DNA of 16,032 bases, taken from positions 1 through 16,032 of the forward strand of contig RFJS01000464.1 in NCBI GenBank assembly GCA_003694825.1. The letters run 5' to 3'. Each line of letters begins with the position of its first letter. Position 1 is the stretch's first letter. Both the position numbers and the translations under genes were made by a program. Shown here piece by piece: positions 6,062 to 15,288 of this stretch. The notes beneath the pieces were generated by a model that saw only the letters and a program-made list of their open reading frames with translations, was not told the origin of the DNA and made no database searches. The stretch is from Verrucomicrobiota bacterium. Lineage in GTDB: Bacteria; Verrucomicrobiota; Verrucomicrobiia; Opitutales; Opitutaceae.

Positions 6062-6826
6062 ATGAACATCTGGCGACACATCGACGGGTGGCGGGAGGCG
6101 CGGGCCGGGACCGTCTTCACGGGACGGAGCATCGGCTTCGTGCCGACCATGGGCGCGCTGCACGCGGGGCATCTCTCGCTGCTCGAGCGCGCGCGGGCCG
6201 AGAACGACGTGGTGGTGATGAGCCTCTTCGTCAACCCCACCCAGTTCAACGATCCGAAGGACTTCGAAAAGTATCCGCAAACACTCGACGCCGATCTGCG
6301 GGCGGCCGAGGCGGCCGGCGTCGACCACGTGCTCGTGCCGGATCGCCAAGAGATCTACCCGGACGACTACCGCTACCGGATCACCGAGGATCGACTGAGC
6401 CGCATCCTCGAGGGGGCGCACCGGCCGGGGCACTTCGATGGCGTGCTCACGGTGGTGATGCGGCTGTTCAATCTCGTGCGGCCCGATCGCGCCTACTTCG
6501 GCGAAAAAGATCTCCAGCAGCTCCTGCTCATCCGCGGCATGGTGGAGGCTTTCTTCATGCCGGTGGAGATCGTCGCCTGCCCGACAGTGCGGGCGGAGGA
6601 TGGGCTGGCGCTCAGCTCGCGCAACACGCTGCTCTCGCCCGAAGGCCGGGCGAAGGCACCGACCTTTTCCGCCATCCTCAGGTCCGTCGAGGATCCGTCC
6701 GCGGCGCGGGCCGAGCTGGAGCGCGCGGGCTTCGAGGTGGATTACGTGGAAGATTATGAGCAATGGCGGCTCGGCGCCGTGCGGCTCGAAGGCATCCGAC
6801 TCATCGACAATGTCCGCAGGCAGTAA
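6062..6826 (+). CDS. panC: Pantothenate synthetase (pantoate--beta-alanine ligase), short form
   Basis: PanC joins pantoate and beta-alanine using ATP to give pantothenate, through a pantoyl-adenylate. The 254-residue product shows PTMGALHAGH (28-37, HIGH-type nucleotide-binding motif), FVNPTQF (56-62), RPGHFDGV (121-128), GEKDLQQ (147-153) and GLALSSRN (181-188, KMSKS-equivalent region). It is shorter than the usual 275-290 residues. After SSRNTLLSPEGRAKA the C-terminal dimer domain is trimmed to AILRSVEDPSAARAELE, but it still ends with the family's DYVEDY and IRLIDN strands. No Shine-Dalgarno sequence is visible before ATG 6062. Its last 17 bases overlap the start of coaBC, suggesting translational coupling. 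Confidence 0.95.
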   Translation: MNIWRHIDGWREARAGTVFTGRSIGFVPTMGALHAGHLSLLERARAENDVVVMSLFVNPTQFNDPKDFEKYPQTLDADLRAAEAAGVDHVLVPDRQEIYPDDYRYRITEDRLSRILEGAHRPGHFDGVLTVVMRLFNLVRPDRAYFGEKDLQQLLLIRGMVEAFFMPVEIVACPTVRAEDGLALSSRNTLLSPEGRAKAPTFSAILRSVEDPSAARAELERAGFEVDYVEDYEQWRLGAVRLEGIRLIDNVRRQ

Positions 6827-8087
6827 CATTCTCTTCAAACTCTCCGGCTCCATCGCGGCGTGGAAGGCCTGCGCGGTGATCTCGCAGCTCGTCAAGGACG
6901 GGCACCAGGTGCAGGCCGTCGCGACCGAGGCGGCGCTGCGCTTCATCGGTCCGGCGACGCTCGAGGGGCTCACGGGCCGCCCGGTGCTCTCGGATCTCTG
7001 GGCGCGCGGAGCGGCGATGGAGCACATCAACCTCGTCAAGTGGGCGGATCTCACGATCCTCTGTCCCGCCACGGCGAATACGATCAACCGGTTTGCCGCC
7101 GGCATCGCGGACGATCTCGTGGGGTCGCTCTTCCTCGCCCACAACCGCACCCGGCCCTACCTGGTGGCGCCGGCGATGAATCCCGCCATGTGGGCGCATC
7201 CTGCCACGGCCGCCTCCGTGGAGACCCTGCGCTCCTGGGGTGTGAATGTCCTGCCGGTGGCCAGTGGGCGGCTCGCCTGTGGCGACGAGGGGGCGGGCCG
7301 GATGATCGAGCCCGAGGCGATCCTCGTGGCCATCCGCACGGCGCTGGCGCAGGGCCGCGGCGAAGTGCCGCGGACTTCGGCCCGGCTGCGGGTGCTGGTG
7401 ACATCCGGCGGCACGGAAGAGCCGGTCGACGGCGTGCGCTCGCTGGGGAATTTCAGCAGCGGCCGCACGGGTGCCCTGATCGCGGATACGCTGGCGGCAC
7501 TCGGGCACGAGGTCACGCTCCTGCGCGGCGGCCGCTCGGCGCGGCCGGCCTTTGTCCAGGACGTGCGCGCCTACACGGCTTTCAGCGACCTGCAGGCGGC
7601 GCTGCGGACGATGCTCGCCGAGGAGCGGTTCGACGCCGTCGTGCATGCCGCGGCGGTGGGCGACTACGCGGTCGACGGCGTGAGTGTCGACGGCGCGGCC
7701 GCGACGGTCGGGCGCGGCAAGATCGAGTCGGGGCGGGAGGTGCGCATCCATTTGCGGCCGACCCCGAAACTCGTCGATCACCTCAAAGGTTGGAGCGCGA
7801 ATCCGGATCTCAAGGTCGTCGCGTTCAAACTCACGCGCGGCGCGGACGAGGCCGCGGCGCGCGCGGCCGTGGAGCATCTTTTCGCCCATTCCGGAGCGGA
7901 CGCGGTCGTGCACAACGATCTGGAGTCGGCGGGCGCCGAGCCGGACGCCTTCCCCGCCACTCTCTGGCCGCGCGGCGGCGAGCCGCTGGTCTTCGCCACC
8001 CGCGGGCAGCTCGCGCGGGGACTGGGGCGGTTTCTTCTCACCCATGCCGCCGAGGCCCGGCCGGCGGCTGAAGCTTCCCACCCATGA
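6810..8087 (+). CDS. coaBC: Bifunctional phosphopantothenoylcysteine decarboxylase / phosphopantothenate--cysteine ligase
   Basis: CoaBC couples cysteine to 4'-phosphopantothenate (CoaB, using a nucleotide) and decarboxylates the product to 4'-phosphopantetheine (CoaC, using FMN). The 425-residue protein has the CoaC domain first: LSGSIAAWKA (about 11-20), catalytic His72 in AMEHINLVKWAD, PAMNPAMW (121-128) and the flap Cys157 in GRLACGDEGAGRM. The CoaB domain follows from about residue 193: VTSGGTEEPVDGVRSLGNFS with Asn214, SSGRTG, HAAAVGDY, and Lys304 in RGKIES. The NPDIL-type segment reads PTPKLVDHL, and the usual VGFAAET reads VAFKLT, so the ligase half is a divergent variant. The start at 6810 overlaps panC by 17 bp; it is preferred because it directly precedes the flavin-binding strand. 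Its stop overlaps coaX by 4 bp (ATGA). Confidence 0.93.
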   Translation: MSAGSNILFKLSGSIAAWKACAVISQLVKDGHQVQAVATEAALRFIGPATLEGLTGRPVLSDLWARGAAMEHINLVKWADLTILCPATANTINRFAAGIADDLVGSLFLAHNRTRPYLVAPAMNPAMWAHPATAASVETLRSWGVNVLPVASGRLACGDEGAGRMIEPEAILVAIRTALAQGRGEVPRTSARLRVLVTSGGTEEPVDGVRSLGNFSSGRTGALIADTLAALGHEVTLLRGGRSARPAFVQDVRAYTAFSDLQAALRTMLAEERFDAVVHAAAVGDYAVDGVSVDGAAATVGRGKIESGREVRIHLRPTPKLVDHLKGWSANPDLKVVAFKLTRGADEAAARAAVEHLFAHSGADAVVHNDLESAGAEPDAFPATLWPRGGEPLVFATRGQLARGLGRFLLTHAAEARPAAEASHP

Positions 8088-8899
8088 TTCTCTCTCTCGA
8101 CATCGGCAATACTCACATCCATGGCGGTATTTTCGACGGCGATACGCTGCGGCTGCAGTTTCGCCGGGCGACGCACCCGATCGGATCCTCGGACGAGATC
8201 GGCCTGTTTCTGCGGTCGGTCATCCGCGAAAACGGCTACGATCCGGCTCTGGTGTCGCTGGTGGCGGTCTGTTCGGTCGTGCCGCCGGTGGTCTACCCGC
8301 TGCGCAGCGCGATCGTGAAATACTTTCACATCGAGCCGTTCTTCCTCCAGCCGGGCGTGCGCACCGGGCTGAAGATCAAGTATCGCAACCCGCTCGAAGT
8401 GGGCGCGGACCGCATCGCCAACGCCATCGCCGTGACGCACCTGCATCCGGAGCGAGACGTGCTCATCGTCGATTGCGGCACGGCGACGACCGTGGATGTG
8501 GTGACGGCGCGGCGCGAGTATCTCGGCGGGGCGATCATGCCGGGACCGACGATCTGGGTGGATGCCCTGGCGGGAAAGACGGCGCGCCTGCCGGCGGTGG
8601 AAATCACGCGGCCGGAGGCCGCGCTGGGCCGCTCGACCGTCGAGAGCATCCAGAGCGGCGTGTATCTCGGGCAGGTCGGGGCCATCCGCCACCTGACGGC
8701 GGCGCTGATTGCCGAGACATTTCCCGGCAAGCGTCCCATGATTGTGGGCACAGGCGGCTTTGCCCGACTGCTGGAGGCCGAAGGACTCTTCGACGAAATT
8801 GTCCCGGATCTGGTGCTGCGCGGCGTGCGGCTCGCGGCCCTGCTCAATCACGATGAACCGAAGCAAGCCGACGCCACGACGGCACCGGCGACATTCTGA
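8084..8899 (+). CDS. coaX: Type III pantothenate kinase
   Basis: CoaX phosphorylates pantothenate to 4'-phosphopantothenate. The type III enzyme belongs to the acetate-kinase-like (ASKHA) fold, usually needs a monovalent cation and is not inhibited by CoA. The 271-residue product has DIGNTHIHGGIFDG (6-19, phosphate-binding loop with Asp6), SVVPP (about 64-68), LEVGADRIANAIA (about 104-116) and VDCGTATTVDVV (129-140) with the catalytic Asp130, then GGAIMPGP and a GGFARLL element near the end. Its ATG shares four bases with the coaBC stop. Placing the kinase directly after CoaBC means consecutive steps are encoded side by side. Confidence 0.96.
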   Translation: MILSLDIGNTHIHGGIFDGDTLRLQFRRATHPIGSSDEIGLFLRSVIRENGYDPALVSLVAVCSVVPPVVYPLRSAIVKYFHIEPFFLQPGVRTGLKIKYRNPLEVGADRIANAIAVTHLHPERDVLIVDCGTATTVDVVTARREYLGGAIMPGPTIWVDALAGKTARLPAVEITRPEAALGRSTVESIQSGVYLGQVGAIRHLTAALIAETFPGKRPMIVGTGGFARLLEAEGLFDEIVPDLVLRGVRLAALLNHDEPKQADATTAPATF

Positions 8900-8921
8900 A
8901 CCAACCTGCTACGAAACAACG

Positions 8922-9323
8922 ATGAGAGTCACATTGCTCCGAGGAAAACTCCACCGCGTCGCCGTGACGGGCGCGGATCTGCACTATGAAGGTTCGATCG
9001 CCATCGGCCCCGAGCTGATCGAGGCGGCCGGTTTTCTCCACCACGAGAAGGTGGATATCTACAACGTCACCAACGGCGAGCGGTTCTCGACGTATGTCAT
9101 TCCCGGAACGAACCGGGGCGAGATCCTGGTCAATGGAGCGGCGGCGCGCCTCGTGCAGCCGGGCGACCAGCTCATCATCTGCGCCTTCGGTGAGCTTGAG
9201 ATGGAGGAGGCGAAGCGGCACCAGCCGCGCGTGGTGCTGGTGGATGAGGAAAACCGCCCGCTGGCGGCGGCCGCGACAGCGGCGGAGCCGGATGCCGAGA
9301 CCGATCCGGTGTCGGCGGGCTGA
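8922..9323 (+). CDS. panD: Aspartate 1-decarboxylase proenzyme
   Basis: PanD decarboxylates L-aspartate to beta-alanine, the second substrate of PanC. It is a pyruvoyl enzyme made by self-cleavage between Gly24 and Ser25, and this 133-residue protein has exactly that site (LHYEGSIAI, residues 20-28). Lys9, Arg54 and Tyr58 are at the canonical positions, and NGAAARLVQPGD (71-82) is the conserved C-terminal core. A tail of about 30 residues rich in Ala, Glu and Asp (about 111-133) is not part of the core fold. The start at ATG 8922 was chosen because it puts the cleavage site at residues 24-25; the frame is open further upstream inside coaX. No Shine-Dalgarno sequence is evident. It is the last gene of the operon, followed by a terminator. 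Confidence 0.97.
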   Translation: MRVTLLRGKLHRVAVTGADLHYEGSIAIGPELIEAAGFLHHEKVDIYNVTNGERFSTYVIPGTNRGEILVNGAAARLVQPGDQLIICAFGELEMEEAKRHQPRVVLVDEENRPLAAAATAAEPDAETDPVSAG

Positions 9324-9347
9324 TCGGGTGGAGACCGCGAGGCTTGC

Positions 9348-9380
9348 GGCCGCCATCCGCGGGGATGGCGGCCTTTTTTT
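9348..9380 (+). terminator. Rho-independent terminator of the pan/coa operon
   Basis: A perfect 11-bp stem (9348-9358 with 9363-9373) closes a 4-nt loop and is followed by seven T (9374-9380). It starts 25 bp after the panD stop and faces the operon. It separates the operon from the convergent proA, whose stop is at 9435. Confidence 0.95.
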
Positions 9381-9434
9381 GTCCCGCCCGATGCGTGAAG
9401 CCGCCGGCGGGTATCGGCGCGCGTGTGGCCGGCG

Positions 9435-10736
9435 TCAGCCGCGGATCTGGCCGTTGCCCTGCACGATGAATTTGTAGGTGCAGAGTTCGCGCAGGCCGAC
9501 GGGACCGCGGGCGTGGAGTTTGTCGGTGGAGATGCCGATCTCGGCGCCGAAGCCGAACTCGAAGCCGTCGTTGAAGCGGGTGGAGGCGTTCCAGAAGGCG
9601 GCGGCGGAATCGACGCCGTTGAGGAAGCGTTCGGCGGCGGCGGCATCGGCGGTGATGATGCCGTCGCTGTGTCCGGAGCCGTAGGTGTTGACGAAGGCCA
9701 CGGCGTCGTCGAGCGAGTCGACGACCTTGATGGCGAGGATGAGGTCGAGGTATTCGGTGGACCAGTCTGCCTCGGTGGCCGGCGTGGTCGGGATGTCGTG
9801 GCGGGCGAGGATGGCGGCGGCGGCTTCGTCGCAGCGCAGTTCGACGCCTTTGTCGCGGAGGGCGGTCGCCACGCGCGGGAGGAGCGCCTCGGCGGCGTCG
9901 CGATGCACGAGGAGGTTTTCGATGGCGTTGCAGACGGAGGGGCGCTGGGTCTTGGCGTTGACGACCACAGCGGTGGCCATTGCGGGATCGGCGGCGGGAT
10001 CGAGGTAGAGGGTGCAGACGCCCTTGTAGTGCTTGAGCACGGGGATGCGGCTGTTTTCCGCGACGAAGCGGATGAGGCCCTCGCCGCCGCGCGGGATGAT
10101 GCAGTGGATCAGCTCGTCGAGCTTGAGCAGTTCGTTGAGGACGGCGCGGTCGGTGGTGGGGACGAGCTGGACGGCGTTTTCCGGCAGGCCGGTTTCGCGC
10201 AGGGCGCGGGTAACGAGGGCGGCGAGGGCGGTGTTGCTGTGAAAGGCTTCTTTGCCGCCGCGCAGGATGCTGGCGTTGCCCGCCTTGAGGCAGAGGGCGG
10301 CGCAGTCGATGGTGACGTTGGGGCGAGATTCGAAGATCACGGCGATGACGCCGATGGGGACGCGGACCCGGCGGATGAGCAGGCCGTTGGGACGCTCGGT
10401 GCGCTCGATTTCCTCGCCGACGGGATCGGGCAGGCTGATGATCTGGCGGACGCCCTCGGACATTTGCCGGATGCGCTCCGGAGTGAGCCGCAGGCGGTCG
10501 AGCAGGGCGGAGGAGAGGCCGTTGGCCTCGCCGGCGGCGAGGTCGCGGGCATTGGCCTCGGCGAGGGCTTCGCCGGATTGTTCGATCAGCTCGGCGAGGC
10601 GGGCGAGTGCGGCGTTCTTGCGGTCCGTCGGGAGCGTGGCGAGCTGCAGGGCGGCTTCGCGGGCCGCGCGGCCGAGGCGGACGGCGAGAGCGGCGTGATC
10701 CTGGGCGGTGGTTTCGTTGGCGGAGGCCGTGCTCAT
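9435..10736 (-). CDS. proA: Glutamate-5-semialdehyde dehydrogenase (gamma-glutamyl phosphate reductase)
   Basis: ProA reduces gamma-glutamyl phosphate to glutamate-5-semialdehyde with NADPH, the second step of proline synthesis. The 433-residue protein is an aldehyde-dehydrogenase-fold enzyme of typical ProA length. Landmarks are [20 protein letters not shown] (122-141), [15 protein letters not shown] (150-164), [10 protein letters not shown] (about 213-222), the catalytic Cys269 in [15 protein letters not shown], and [20 protein letters not shown] near the C-terminus. It starts at ATG 10736 with no obvious Shine-Dalgarno. No proB adjoins it; the mutase operon lies upstream in the same direction but is closed by its own terminator, so proA probably has its own promoter between 10737 and 10860. 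Confidence 0.97.
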   Translation of the reverse strand: MSTASANETTAQDHAALAVRLGRAAREAALQLATLPTDRKNAALARLAELIEQSGEALAEANARDLAAGEANGLSSALLDRLRLTPERIRQMSEGVRQIISLPDPVGEEIERTERPNGLLIRRVRVPIGVIAVIFESRPNVTIDCAALCLKAGNASILRGGKEAFHSNTALAALVTRALRETGLPENAVQLVPTTDRAVLNELLKLDELIHCIIPRGGEGLIRFVAENSRIPVLKHYKGVCTLYLDPAADPAMATAVVVNAKTQRPSVCNAIENLLVHRDAAEALLPRVATALRDKGVELRCDEAAAAILARHDIPTTPATEADWSTEYLDLILAIKVVDSLDDAVAFVNTYGSGHSDGIITADAAAAERFLNGVDSAAAFWNASTRFNDGFEFGFGAEIGISTDKLHARGPVGLRELCTYKFIVQGNGQIRG

Positions 10737-10863
10737 AAGGAAGGCAGCGAAGCGAAATTCGCGGAGTGTGTCGAGAGCAGGGCTTGGCGGACAGGATGGC
10801 GGTGAGCGGCGGCGGGATCGGGCCGCCGGCGGCCCGTCCCGGGGCCGGGGGGCGGGAAAAGAA

Positions 10864-10893
10864 AAAGGCGCGGCGATCGATCGCCGCGCCTTT
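10864..10893 (-). terminator. Rho-independent terminator of the mutA-mutB operon
   Basis: A 30-bp perfect palindrome folds into an 11-bp or longer GC-rich stem centred on CG at 10878-10879. On the minus strand the hairpin runs into CTTTTTCTTTTCCC (complement of 10855-10868), a typical T-rich tail. It lies about 50 bp after the mutB stop and faces that gene. Confidence 0.9.
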
Positions 10894-10939
10894 CAGGAGT
10901 GAACCGTTGGAAGGGATGCCGGCTGTGTGGCCGGGGCGC

Positions 10940-13123
10940 TCAGGCGTGGCCGAGGCGCTTGTTGAGTTCCTCGAGGATCGTTTTGGCCGCCTGCGGGATG
11001 ACCGTGCCGGGGCCGAAGATCGCGCTGGCACCGTGGCTGAGCAGGAACTCGTAGTCCTGGGCGGGGATGACGCCGCCGCAGACGACCATGATGTCGTCGC
11101 GGCCGAGTTTCTTGAGTTCCTCGACGAGCTGCGGCAGCAGCGTCTTGTGGCCGGCGGCGAGCGAGCTCATGCCGACGACGTGGACGTCATTTTCGACAGC
11201 CTGGCGGGCGGTCTCCTCGGGCGTCTGGAAGAGCGGGCCGATGTCGACGTCGAAGCCGAGATCGGCGTAGGCCGTGGCGACGACCTTGGCGCCGCGGTCG
11301 TGGCCGTCCTGCCCCATCTTGGCGATGAGGATGCGCGGCCGGCGACCTTCCTTTTGCGCGAACTCTTCGGTGAGTTTGCGGACTTCCTCGATCTGATCGT
11401 CTTTGCCGAATTCGGTGGAATACACGCCGGTGATGGAACGGATGACAGCCTTGTGGCGGCCGTAGACCTTTTCAAGCGCGTCGGAGATTTCGCCGAGGGA
11501 GGCGCGGGCCTGGGCGGCGGCGACGGAGAGCTCGAGCAGGTTGCCGGTGTTGGTGCGGGCCGCTTCGGTGAGGGCATTGAGCGCGGCCTGGCATTTCGCC
11601 TCGTCGCGCTCGGCCTGGAGTTTCTTGAGGCGCCGGATCTGGGCCTCGCGGACCGCGGTGTTGTCGACCTCGAGGATCTCGAGCGGATCTTCTTTCTCGA
11701 GGCGGTATTTGTTGACGCCGACGATCGTTTCGCGGCCGCTGTCGATGCGAGCCTGGCGCCGCGCCGCGGCTTCCTCGATGCGCATCTTGGGCAGACCGGT
11801 TTCGATGGCCTTGGCCATGCCGCCGAGCTGCTCGACCTCCTGAATGTGTCCCCAGGCGCGCTTGATGAGGGTGTCGGTGAGCGCCTCGAGATAGTAGGAG
11901 CCGGCCCAGGGATCGATGACCTTGCAGATGCCCGTCTCGTCCTGGAGGAAGAGCTGGGTGTTGCGGGCGATGCGCGCGGAGAAGTCCGTCGGCAGGGCGA
12001 TGGCCTCGTCGAGCGCGTTGGTGTGGAGGCTCTGGGTGTGGCCGAGACCGGCGGCCATGGCCTCGATGCAGGTGCGGGCGACGTTGTTGAAGGGGTCCTG
12101 TTCGGTGAGGGACCAGCCGGAGGTCTGCGAGTGGGTGCGCAGGGCCATGGATTTCGGGTTCTTCGGGTTGAACTGCTTCACGATTTTGGCCCAGAGCACG
12201 CGGGCGGCGCGCATTTTGGCGATCTCCATGAAGTAGTTCTTGCCGACGGCCCAGAAGAAGGAGAGGCGCGGGGCGAAGGCGTCGATGTCGAGCCCGGCCT
12301 TGATGCCGGTGCGGATGTATTCGAGTCCGTCAGCCAGCGTGTAGGCAAGCTCGAGGTCGGCGGTGGCGCCGGCCTCCTGCATGTGGTAGCCGGAGATGGA
12401 GATGCAGTTGAACTTGGGCATCTTCTGCGAGGTGTAGGCGAAGATGTCCCCGATGATGCGCATGGAGGGCTCCGGCGGGTAGATGTAGGTGTTGCGCACC
12501 ATGTATTCCTTGAGGATGTCGTTCTGGATCGTGCCGGAGAGTTCCTCGAGCTTCGCGCCCTGCTCGAGGGCGGCGACGATGTAGAACGCCATGACCGGCA
12601 GGACCGCGCCGTTCATCGTCATGGAGACCGAGACCTTGTTGAGCGGGATGCGGTCGAAGAGGATCTCCATGTCGAGTATCGAGTCGATGGCGACACCGGC
12701 CTTGCCGACGTCGCCGACGACGCGCGGGTGGTCGCTGTCGTAGCCCCGGTGGGTGGCGAGGTCGAAGGCGACGGAGAGGCCTTTCTGACCGGCGGCGAGG
12801 TTGCGCCGGTAGAAGGCGTTGGACTCCTCGGCGGTGGAGAAGCCTGCATACTGCCGGACCGTCCAGGGACGGGTCACATACATCGTCGCGTAGGGACCAC
12901 GCAGATACGGAGGCAGGCCGGCGTTGTAGCCGATATGCTGGGCGTCCCGGATGTCATCGGCCGTGTAGAGCGGCTTGAGCGGGATCTGCTCCATGGTCTG
13001 CCAGACGATCTCTTCGATCGGACGGCCGACCTCCTTTTCGATGCGCCGGCACCAGTCCTGGTAGGACTCGGCGGCCGGGGCCACGTTGTAGGGAATGGTG
13101 GAAAAATCGACTCTGTGGCTCAT
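10940..13123 (-). CDS. mutB: Methylmalonyl-CoA mutase, large (catalytic) subunit
   Basis: MutB with adenosylcobalamin interconverts succinyl-CoA and (R)-methylmalonyl-CoA. The 727-residue protein follows the Propionibacterium-type large subunit closely and has nearly the same length. The CoA-binding barrel comes first: [20 protein letters not shown] (75-94), [16 protein letters not shown] (120-135), [12 protein letters not shown] (165-176), Arg210 in [24 protein letters not shown] (242-253) with active-site His247, and [12 protein letters not shown]. The cobalamin-binding domain follows after about residue 590: [10 protein letters not shown] with base-off ligand His608, MSSLAAGH and VVCGGVIP. 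All key residues are present, so it should be active. The ATG at 13123 shares four bases with the mutA stop. The partner small subunit is encoded directly upstream; a MeaB-type GTPase chaperone is not in the window. Confidence 0.98.
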   Translation of the reverse strand: MSHRVDFSTIPYNVAPAAESYQDWCRRIEKEVGRPIEEIVWQTMEQIPLKPLYTADDIRDAQHIGYNAGLPPYLRGPYATMYVTRPWTVRQYAGFSTAEESNAFYRRNLAAGQKGLSVAFDLATHRGYDSDHPRVVGDVGKAGVAIDSILDMEILFDRIPLNKVSVSMTMNGAVLPVMAFYIVAALEQGAKLEELSGTIQNDILKEYMVRNTYIYPPEPSMRIIGDIFAYTSQKMPKFNCISISGYHMQEAGATADLELAYTLADGLEYIRTGIKAGLDIDAFAPRLSFFWAVGKNYFMEIAKMRAARVLWAKIVKQFNPKNPKSMALRTHSQTSGWSLTEQDPFNNVARTCIEAMAAGLGHTQSLHTNALDEAIALPTDFSARIARNTQLFLQDETGICKVIDPWAGSYYLEALTDTLIKRAWGHIQEVEQLGGMAKAIETGLPKMRIEEAAARRQARIDSGRETIVGVNKYRLEKEDPLEILEVDNTAVREAQIRRLKKLQAERDEAKCQAALNALTEAARTNTGNLLELSVAAAQARASLGEISDALEKVYGRHKAVIRSITGVYSTEFGKDDQIEEVRKLTEEFAQKEGRRPRILIAKMGQDGHDRGAKVVATAYADLGFDVDIGPLFQTPEETARQAVENDVHVVGMSSLAAGHKTLLPQLVEELKKLGRDDIMVVCGGVIPAQDYEFLLSHGASAIFGPGTVIPQAAKTILEELNKRLGHA

Positions 13124-15288
13124 GACAGGACCTTGGCGTGCTTGAGGAGGTTGGTGAGGAGGGCGAGGGCGTCGCTGCGGACGTTGACGAACTCGTCGAC
13201 GCCGGCTTCGCGCCAGGCGGCTTCGTTGTCGCCGGGGGCGCCAGCGACGAGGACGAGGATCCCGCTGTTGGCGGCCTTGATGGCGCGGGCGAGCGGGGCG
13301 ACGACTTCGGCGTAGGTGTCGTCGGTGGAGGTGATGCAGGCGATCGTGGCGCCGGACTCGGCCGCGGCGCGGGCCGCCTCCTCGACGGTGTCGAAGTCGC
13401 GGGCGTTGAGGACCTTGAATCCGCCGACTTCGAAGAAGGCCGAGGTCCAGTCCGCCCGCATGCGGTAGGTGCGGGAGGGACCGATGTTGGCCTGGAAGAG
13501 GAGCGGCGGGTTGCCGTGGGTGCGCGCGAATTCGGCGGAGGCGTCGCGCAGCCGTTCGAAGGGCTGGGCGGCGCGGTGGATGCACACGGGGTTCACCTTG
13601 ACGTCGGGCTCGTCGCCGCCGCGCAGCGCCCGGGCGATCTCGCCGATGGTGGCGCCGCCGAGGGCGGCTTCGATGGCGCGTTCGACCGCGGCTGCCCCTT
13701 CGCTCTGAAGGATGGCGTTGAGAGACTCCAGAGTCCTGGTGTCGGCTTCCGTGGAGGCGCTGTTGCGGAACTCGGCCACCTGCCGCGCGCGCTTTTCGCG
13801 GATCGCGGCGTAGTCGGGGAGGTTGCGCTCGGGAAGCTTTTCACCCGCGTTGGGATATTGGTTTGTGCCGACGATGATGGTACGCCGTTTGGCGACGTTG
13901 GCGGCGCGCATGGCCGCGGTCGCGGCGGAGGCTTTTTGCGGGATCTCCTTGGCGAGGGCGACCGACATGCCGCCCTCCTTCTCGATCTCGCGGAAGATAT
14001 CCCACGCGCGCTTGCCGACTTCGTGGGTGAGCCACTCGACGTAGTAGGAGCCGCCGGCGGGATCGATGACCTTCGTGAGTTCGCACTCTTCGGCGAGGAT
14101 GATCTGGGTGTTGCGGGCGATGCGCCGCGAGAATTCGTCCGGGAGGCGGAAGATCTCGTCGAAGGGACCGACGTGGAGGCTGTCGCAGCCACCGACCACC
14201 GCGGAGAAGGCTTCGGTGGTGGTGCGGAGCATGTTCACGTAGGGGTCGTAGATCGTTTTGTTGTAGGTGCCGGTGCGCACGTGCAGGTGGATCGGCGGGG
14301 TGATGTCTTCGCCGGTGAGGGCGCGAACGGCCTGGGTCCAGACCTGGCGCAGGGCGCGGAATTTCGCCACTTCCATGAAGAAGTGCGAGCCGGCGCACAG
14401 GGAGAAGCGCACGTGCGGAAGGGCATCCTCGATGGCGATGCCGCGCTGTTCGAGCTGGCGCAGGTATTCGATGCCGGTGGCCAGCGCGAAGGCAAGCTCC
14501 TGGGTGGCCGTGGCGGCGGCGTCGTGGTAGGGCTGGGTGTTGATCGCGATCGTCTGCAGGCCGGGGGCCGCGGTGGCGGCGAAACGGGTGAGGGCGGCCA
14601 TCTCGTCGTAGGCGCGGCCGAGCGAGACGGGCAGCGAGCCCTTCCAGGCGAGCATGCCGAGCGGGTCGCTTTCGAGACATCCGCGTAGGTGGGAAGTCGA
14701 TACACCTCGCTTGCGGGCGAGGGCCAGCAGCAGGGCGGCGGCCGGAAGAGCGGAGGCGCCGGCGTGCAGGTAGACGGAGACGCGCGGCAGCTCCACGCCG
14801 CTGAAGGCGCGCTCGGCGTCGGCGAGCGTGGCGAGCGAGAGCCCGCAGGCGCCGACTTCACCGCTCTCGGCCGCGTCGGGGTCGCGGCCGTGCAGCGTGG
14901 CGAGGTCGAGCGGGATATTCAGCTCGGTCTGGCCCCGGGCGAGATCGGCGAGGGCGGCGGCATTGAACTCCTCCGGTGTGGCGTAGGGAAGTTCCTGTGA
15001 CACTTCCCAAGGCTTGCGCAGGTAGCCGGAGGCGCGGCTGCCGCGGAGCTGGGATCCGGTGCCGGGGGCTTCGCCGAGGCCGGGGATGTTCGCGATGTCA
15101 CTCGCGTTGTAGATGGGCTGAAGCTCGATTCCCTCCGGTGTGCGGGTAATGAGTTTTTTCTCGAAGGGAGCGCCCTTGAGGAGCCGCTCGGCTTCGGCAC
15201 GCCATTCTTCGTAGGTGGGCTTCGGAAAGTCGGCCAGGATGTCCGGCCCTTCCGAAGGCAGCGGTTGGTTTTTGGATTCCGTTGTCAT
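13120..15288 (-). CDS. mutA: Methylmalonyl-CoA mutase, small (structural) subunit
   Basis: This 722-residue protein is the non-catalytic partner in the heterodimeric mutase. The N-terminus has the family entry [20 protein letters not shown] (about 20-39), a short barrel with [71 protein letters not shown] and [16 protein letters not shown]. The C-terminal domain has a cobalamin-domain fold pattern but lacks the D-x-H-x-x-G...S-x-L...G-G motif, so it should not bind B12, as in other MutA proteins. It is about 80 residues longer than the Propionibacterium form because it keeps a full MutB-like helical linker (about 500-610). The start at 15288 (MTTESKN) is preferred; a longer frame to 15348 adds 20 residues with no family similarity. 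Confidence 0.93.
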   Translation of the reverse strand: MTTESKNQPLPSEGPDILADFPKPTYEEWRAEAERLLKGAPFEKKLITRTPEGIELQPIYNASDIANIPGLGEAPGTGSQLRGSRASGYLRKPWEVSQELPYATPEEFNAAALADLARGQTELNIPLDLATLHGRDPDAAESGEVGACGLSLATLADAERAFSGVELPRVSVYLHAGASALPAAALLLALARKRGVSTSHLRGCLESDPLGMLAWKGSLPVSLGRAYDEMAALTRFAATAAPGLQTIAINTQPYHDAAATATQELAFALATGIEYLRQLEQRGIAIEDALPHVRFSLCAGSHFFMEVAKFRALRQVWTQAVRALTGEDITPPIHLHVRTGTYNKTIYDPYVNMLRTTTEAFSAVVGGCDSLHVGPFDEIFRLPDEFSRRIARNTQIILAEECELTKVIDPAGGSYYVEWLTHEVGKRAWDIFREIEKEGGMSVALAKEIPQKASAATAAMRAANVAKRRTIIVGTNQYPNAGEKLPERNLPDYAAIREKRARQVAEFRNSASTEADTRTLESLNAILQSEGAAAVERAIEAALGGATIGEIARALRGGDEPDVKVNPVCIHRAAQPFERLRDASAEFARTHGNPPLLFQANIGPSRTYRMRADWTSAFFEVGGFKVLNARDFDTVEEAARAAAESGATIACITSTDDTYAEVVAPLARAIKAANSGILVLVAGAPGDNEAAWREAGVDEFVNVRSDALALLTNLLKHAKVLS

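Noticed and set aside
10766..13315. Very long open frame (849 codons) on the plus strand opposite mutB
   Set aside because: It mirrors mutB codon use in a high-GC gene. The protein is low-complexity (Gly, Asp, Glu, Val rich) with no family motif. mutB on the other strand is unmistakable.
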